Assembly: GCA_963965975.1 (NCBI GenBank) | Contig: OZ014411.1 | Coordinates: 16,706,446-16,770,445, forward strand | Direction: 5' to 3' | Length of the DNA stretch: 64,000 nucleotides | From: Xestospongia bergquistia | Taxonomy: Eukaryota > Porifera > Demospongiae > Haplosclerida > Petrosiidae | Shown here: positions 61,086 to 64,000 of the stretch, in pieces | Position numbering within the stretch: the stretch's first letter is position 1 | How the letters are laid out: each line of letters starts with the position of its first letter | Program-made: the position numbers and the translations under genes | Notes under the pieces: model-generated | What the model was told of the DNA's origin: nothing | The model's database searches: none | What the model saw: the letters and a program-made list of their open reading frames with translations, nothing else

Positions 61086-61381
61086 TGACACTATATTATC
61101 CATTCTCAATTTGTTAAAGTTTGTATCAATTATTTAACACAAAATAAAATGACTCAATTGTCCAAAAAATGTAGAAAAAAGGACATTGAGAAAAAATTAC
61201 AGATTAAACACTGCATGTATATAGATTGGCAAAAAATTGCTTAACAGTTGGAGCAGGTTTATCTAATGAGGAATCCAAAAAACCACATCCAGAAAAGGAA
61301 ATAGATTATTACGGCCTTTAGGATAGCAAATATTGTATATAAACTTCTGTTATTATTTTACAATCAATTACGAGAAAACTT

Positions 61382-61926
61382 GCTCTATTGTTTCTTTTAA
61401 ATCACTAATAAGCAGCAAATACAGTGTTGGCATTTGCCTCTTTTTAACAAGTTGTTCCAAATTAGAACTATCCTGAAAATGTATAACAAAATTCCATCAC
61501 ATTTATAGCAACATACTTCAGTGACACATATGACTATATGTTTTTCAGGCTTGCACCTTGAATCAGGAATAAGCCAAGCAAGCATAGTGCAGAAAAAGAG
61601 TTGTCTTCTGCAAAAAGAGAAGGTTACCATAGTTAGCCATACCTGTAGGTGCACAGCTTGGGTAGCTTTATAAATACAATTTGAAGATGCTGCTTTCAGT
61701 TCTGCTTACACTGCAAAAACAAAGGTGTGAATATCACACCAAATTAAGTGTGATCACTTTGTCTCATACAACACACCTCCTGAAGTGTGTTTATCACACC
61801 ATATGTACTGGGGAGTGTTTAGCACGCCATACATTCACACCACCTTCATCACACTTTTGATATATAAAATTGATGATTAAATGACAAAATGTATATACAT
61901 AATATATTGTACATAACATATAAAAA
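61382..61926. other. non-coding stretch with a third CACTG repeat
   Basis: No recognised gene. An open minus-strand frame at 61654-61397 is Cys-rich but unassignable. The repeat at 61709-61860 is listed separately. Confidence 0.4.
61709..61860. repeat. CACTG-terminus GTGTG-rich repeat, diverged copy 3
   Basis: Begins CACTGCAAAAACAAAGGTGT and repeats GTGTGA...TCACAC blocks. It lies outside the duplicated segments, showing that this repeat is dispersed on its own. Confidence 0.55.
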
Positions 61927-63453
61927 CTAAACCTCCTTAAGTTGTCCAATAAGTAGCTTTACACAAGGTGTCACATGTTTAGGATTCAGATGATGAAGAA
62001 GAACTTCCAGGAAAGTGAAGAAATTTTTCAGTCCACGTGGATAAGAAATGTTAAAGACATAGTAGGAAGCAAGAAGTGTTGTAATAATTGTGTCCATTTC
62101 CACTTCCTTGACGACTACTTTGTCCACAACCAGAAATGCCTGTGATAGTTCTTCTAGTGATCCCACCACCAAAAGGAAAGGATGCTTGTTAGAACTGTCT
62201 CTAGCAATTTCATCTACATGTTTTGCCCCCTAAAAATAATTTATTTAAATTTTGTACAAATCTGTAATTAATACCTGTGAGAAAAGCAAAAGCTGGTCTG
62301 GATTTGGTTTTATTCGGGCGTCTGGAAGTAAGTAGATCAAAAAATACATTGCTTTAAATAGTGTAGAATCTCCTATAGAAATAATAATGTAATATGTATT
62401 TAGGAAACATTGATAAACTTACCATCAACCTCAGATTCTTTGCCAACAATTGTATGTCTTAGTAAAGCTAGCTCTAGTCTTTGATTTAATCTCTGCTAGT
62501 GCTGCTATTTTATGAATATGAATAGACAACTTCCTTTGCAGATCATCAGGTGAGGTTTGTTGTGAAAAAATCAAACTAAAGTCAGACAAGAGCTAGAAAA
62601 TACATTAATTATAATTTGGTTATGAAATACAAACTTACTAATTCTGTCTGTAAGAATAGATATTTTTCTAGAAGTTGCTTGATATCACAGGGATTATTCA
62701 GAATTTCAGTTCGCCTCATCGGAAAAGTAAGGGTCATCAGTTCAGTAACGATTTGCTTATTTGGGCGAGTCTTAGTATATTCCAATTTCAATACACGATT
62801 GTGCCACTGGAACGAAACATCATCTTAGCCAGGAGGAACATTGGGCACTTTCTGTGGGTCAATGGATCCTGGAAATCTAAACGGTTCGAGTTGTGGTTGA
62901 CTGTCTTGTGTTGAAGATCTTACAGGTGCTTTGTTTCTTTGACCTTCTTTCATTCTCATTTTTAAGAGTTCTACTAGAGCATCCTACAATATTAATAGAC
63001 TAAATTATAACAACACTATTTACATACTTGAGATGAAAAAAACTTAGGATACGTTTCCATAATTTGTCTAGACAAATTAAAGTAGTCACCTTCATTTAGG
63101 ATACCTCTTCTCTTGTAAAACAGCATGTGTAGAGTATGCAACGGATATTCGGACAACAGGTATATTCGGACACTCGTTTCTGTGATTTCGTGAACGACAG
63201 GTGCTGGTTGTGTCATCGTGCTATAGTCAATGGTCATCTTCTTTATTATTGCAAATGAGAGCCGTTGCTGTTGTGTTTCTCTTGGCCACGAAGAACTTTT
63301 GTGCGACATTTCGGACATGCCCATATTCGGAAAAATTACTTCATGCTCGTATTTCACCATTATCTTTCTCTTGTCACTCGATTTTATTAAAAACTTGCTT
63401 TCTGTGTAAACTACTGTTCTTACACTATCTATAAATATGATATAAACTTCCAA
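61927..63453 (-). pseudogene. SAMD3-like uncharacterised protein gene, five exons, two lesions
   Basis: Exons 63453-63028, 62983-62639, 62592-62423, 62372-62275 and 62229-61927 have good GT-AG borders. The family (predicted proteins in fish and invertebrates, often labelled SAMD3-like) is recognised from NKQIVTELMTLTFPMRRTEI, QLLEKYLFLQTELV, DSTLFKAMYFLIYLLPDARI and LLASYYVFNISYPRGLKNFF; function unknown. There is an in-frame TAA near 62825 and a +1 slip in exon 3 near 62480, so it is a pseudogene or a poorly sequenced gene. The first exon ends in YPKFFSSQ. Confidence 0.6.
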
Positions 63454-63580
63454 ACAGAAATCAAAAATTCAGTAAATAATATGTAGACTATAATGCATGC
63501 ATGCAACAATGCATGGGTGGGGCTGGCACCTGGAGATACTATATATGAATATTAGCTCCAATTCTTGACAATCATTGCCA

Positions 63581-63769
63581 TTACCATGAACACATTGGTT
63601 CATCAGTTTGTACAATACAGTCAAAATGAAACCATTTTATGTGACAATTTGTATTGTCACAGGCCACCATTCGTCCATATTCTCCAAGTTCCCTTCTACA
63701 CAATACAGTACACTTGATTGCTTGTGACTTGGAGATTGGAAGTTTCCAAGGAAGCATGCATAAGCACAT
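63581..63769 (-). pseudogene. PHD-finger-like exon (second half finger)
   Basis: The frame reads CTVLCRRELGEYGRMVACDN then TNCHIKWFHFDCI, the C-x3-C ... C-D-N-x2-C ... W-F-H-F-x-C pattern of an ING/PHD-type finger, then loses the final zinc ligands. It closely resembles the PHD at the end of pogo element 2. Confidence 0.55.
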
Positions 63770-63860
63770 TCAGTCTTTGTACAATTACGGCAGTGATCAA
63801 ATCTAGATGAAGTATGGAAACTTAAAGTACATAAATTGTGACATCACTAGCAGACATGTC

Positions 63861-64000
63861 TCATTGAGAACAAGAAAAACAATAATAGTATTCAGGAATT
63901 AATGTTAATTCAGTACATTTAAAGTCAAACCATCTGTTGCATGAATCGCAGCACACCCAAAGACTACTGTCTTCTCCATAAATAAGTTCACATATAGGAC
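63861..64000 (-). CDS. PHD-finger exon running off the window edge
   Basis: Partial minus-strand exon: PICELIYGEDSSLWVCCDSC, then NRWFDFKCTEL and YYYCFSCSQ before a TGA at 63863-63861. Cysteine spacing is that of a complete PHD finger, with the usual WFH histidine changed to D (WFDFKC). The first cysteine codon lies at the edge. The similarity to the pogo element 1 PHD suggests the tail of a transposon protein starting outside the window. Confidence 0.6.
   Translation of the reverse strand, partial: PICELIYGEDSSLWVCCDSCNRWFDFKCTELTLIPEYYYCFSCSQ

Larger units (their letters stand above)
58168..61381 (+). mobile_element. duplicated Harbinger-bearing segment, copy 2
   Basis: Direct, colinear copy of 47639-51541, lacking the 737-bp insertion and with scattered substitutions and small indels. 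On the left the homology starts within, and continues as, MULE N-terminal coding sequence; on the right it ends at GAGAAAACTT before unrelated DNA. Confidence 0.85.

Overview
The window looks like AT-rich genomic DNA from an early-branching marine animal, most plausibly a demosponge. This is an inference from four things: a multi-exon animal-type chitin synthase with a SAM module, very short introns (about 45-80 nt), an IRAK/Pelle-like kinase fragment, and a dense, diverse set of decayed DNA transposons. No bacterial features, rRNA, tRNA or CRISPR arrays were recognised.

Layout. 1-3.4 kb: no gene seen. 3.4-5.5 and 8.0-11.1 kb: two decayed pogo/Tigger-type transposase genes, both ending in PHD-finger exons; the second is flanked by arrays of repeated micro-exons. 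A Ty3/gypsy integrase scrap lies at 6.4-6.7 kb. 11-15.6 kb: non-coding, except for a decayed copy of the last chitin synthase exon at 13.9 kb. 15.6-21.2 kb (minus): an apparently intact nine-exon chitin synthase, the main cellular gene. 21.2-25 kb: mostly empty. 25-26 kb: ubiquitin-protease-like debris. 26.2-44.5 kb: a nested transposon graveyard of five hAT elements (26.3-29.0, 29.5-30.55, 32.2-34.7, 34.9-37.5, 40.8-42.8), a PIF/Harbinger remnant, a BEL/Pao retrotransposon split by one of the hATs, and a DUF7869-like gene. 45.4-46.6 kb: an unrecognised multi-exon candidate. 47.6-51.5 and 58.2-61.4 kb: two direct copies of one Harbinger-bearing segment, sharing the same inactivating lesions. 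Between them lie a Ty3/gypsy pol fragment, an IS3EU-like element and a MULE. 61.9-63.5 kb (minus): a five-exon SAMD3-like gene or pseudogene. 63.6-64 kb: PHD-finger exons running off the edge.

The most unusual object is at 53.0-56.0 kb. It has two near-perfect 247-bp inverted arms, each containing the same start codon and the first part of a transposase exon. From the right arm (minus) a complete nine-exon, 402-residue IS3/integrase-type DDE protein can be read without a stop. From the left arm (plus) the same 32-residue start runs in frame into a captured IRAK-like kinase C-lobe. Its exons and splice sites still give an open 188-residue product. The two genes converge tail to tail. This looks like a DNA transposon that captured a host kinase piece and put it under its own start exon.
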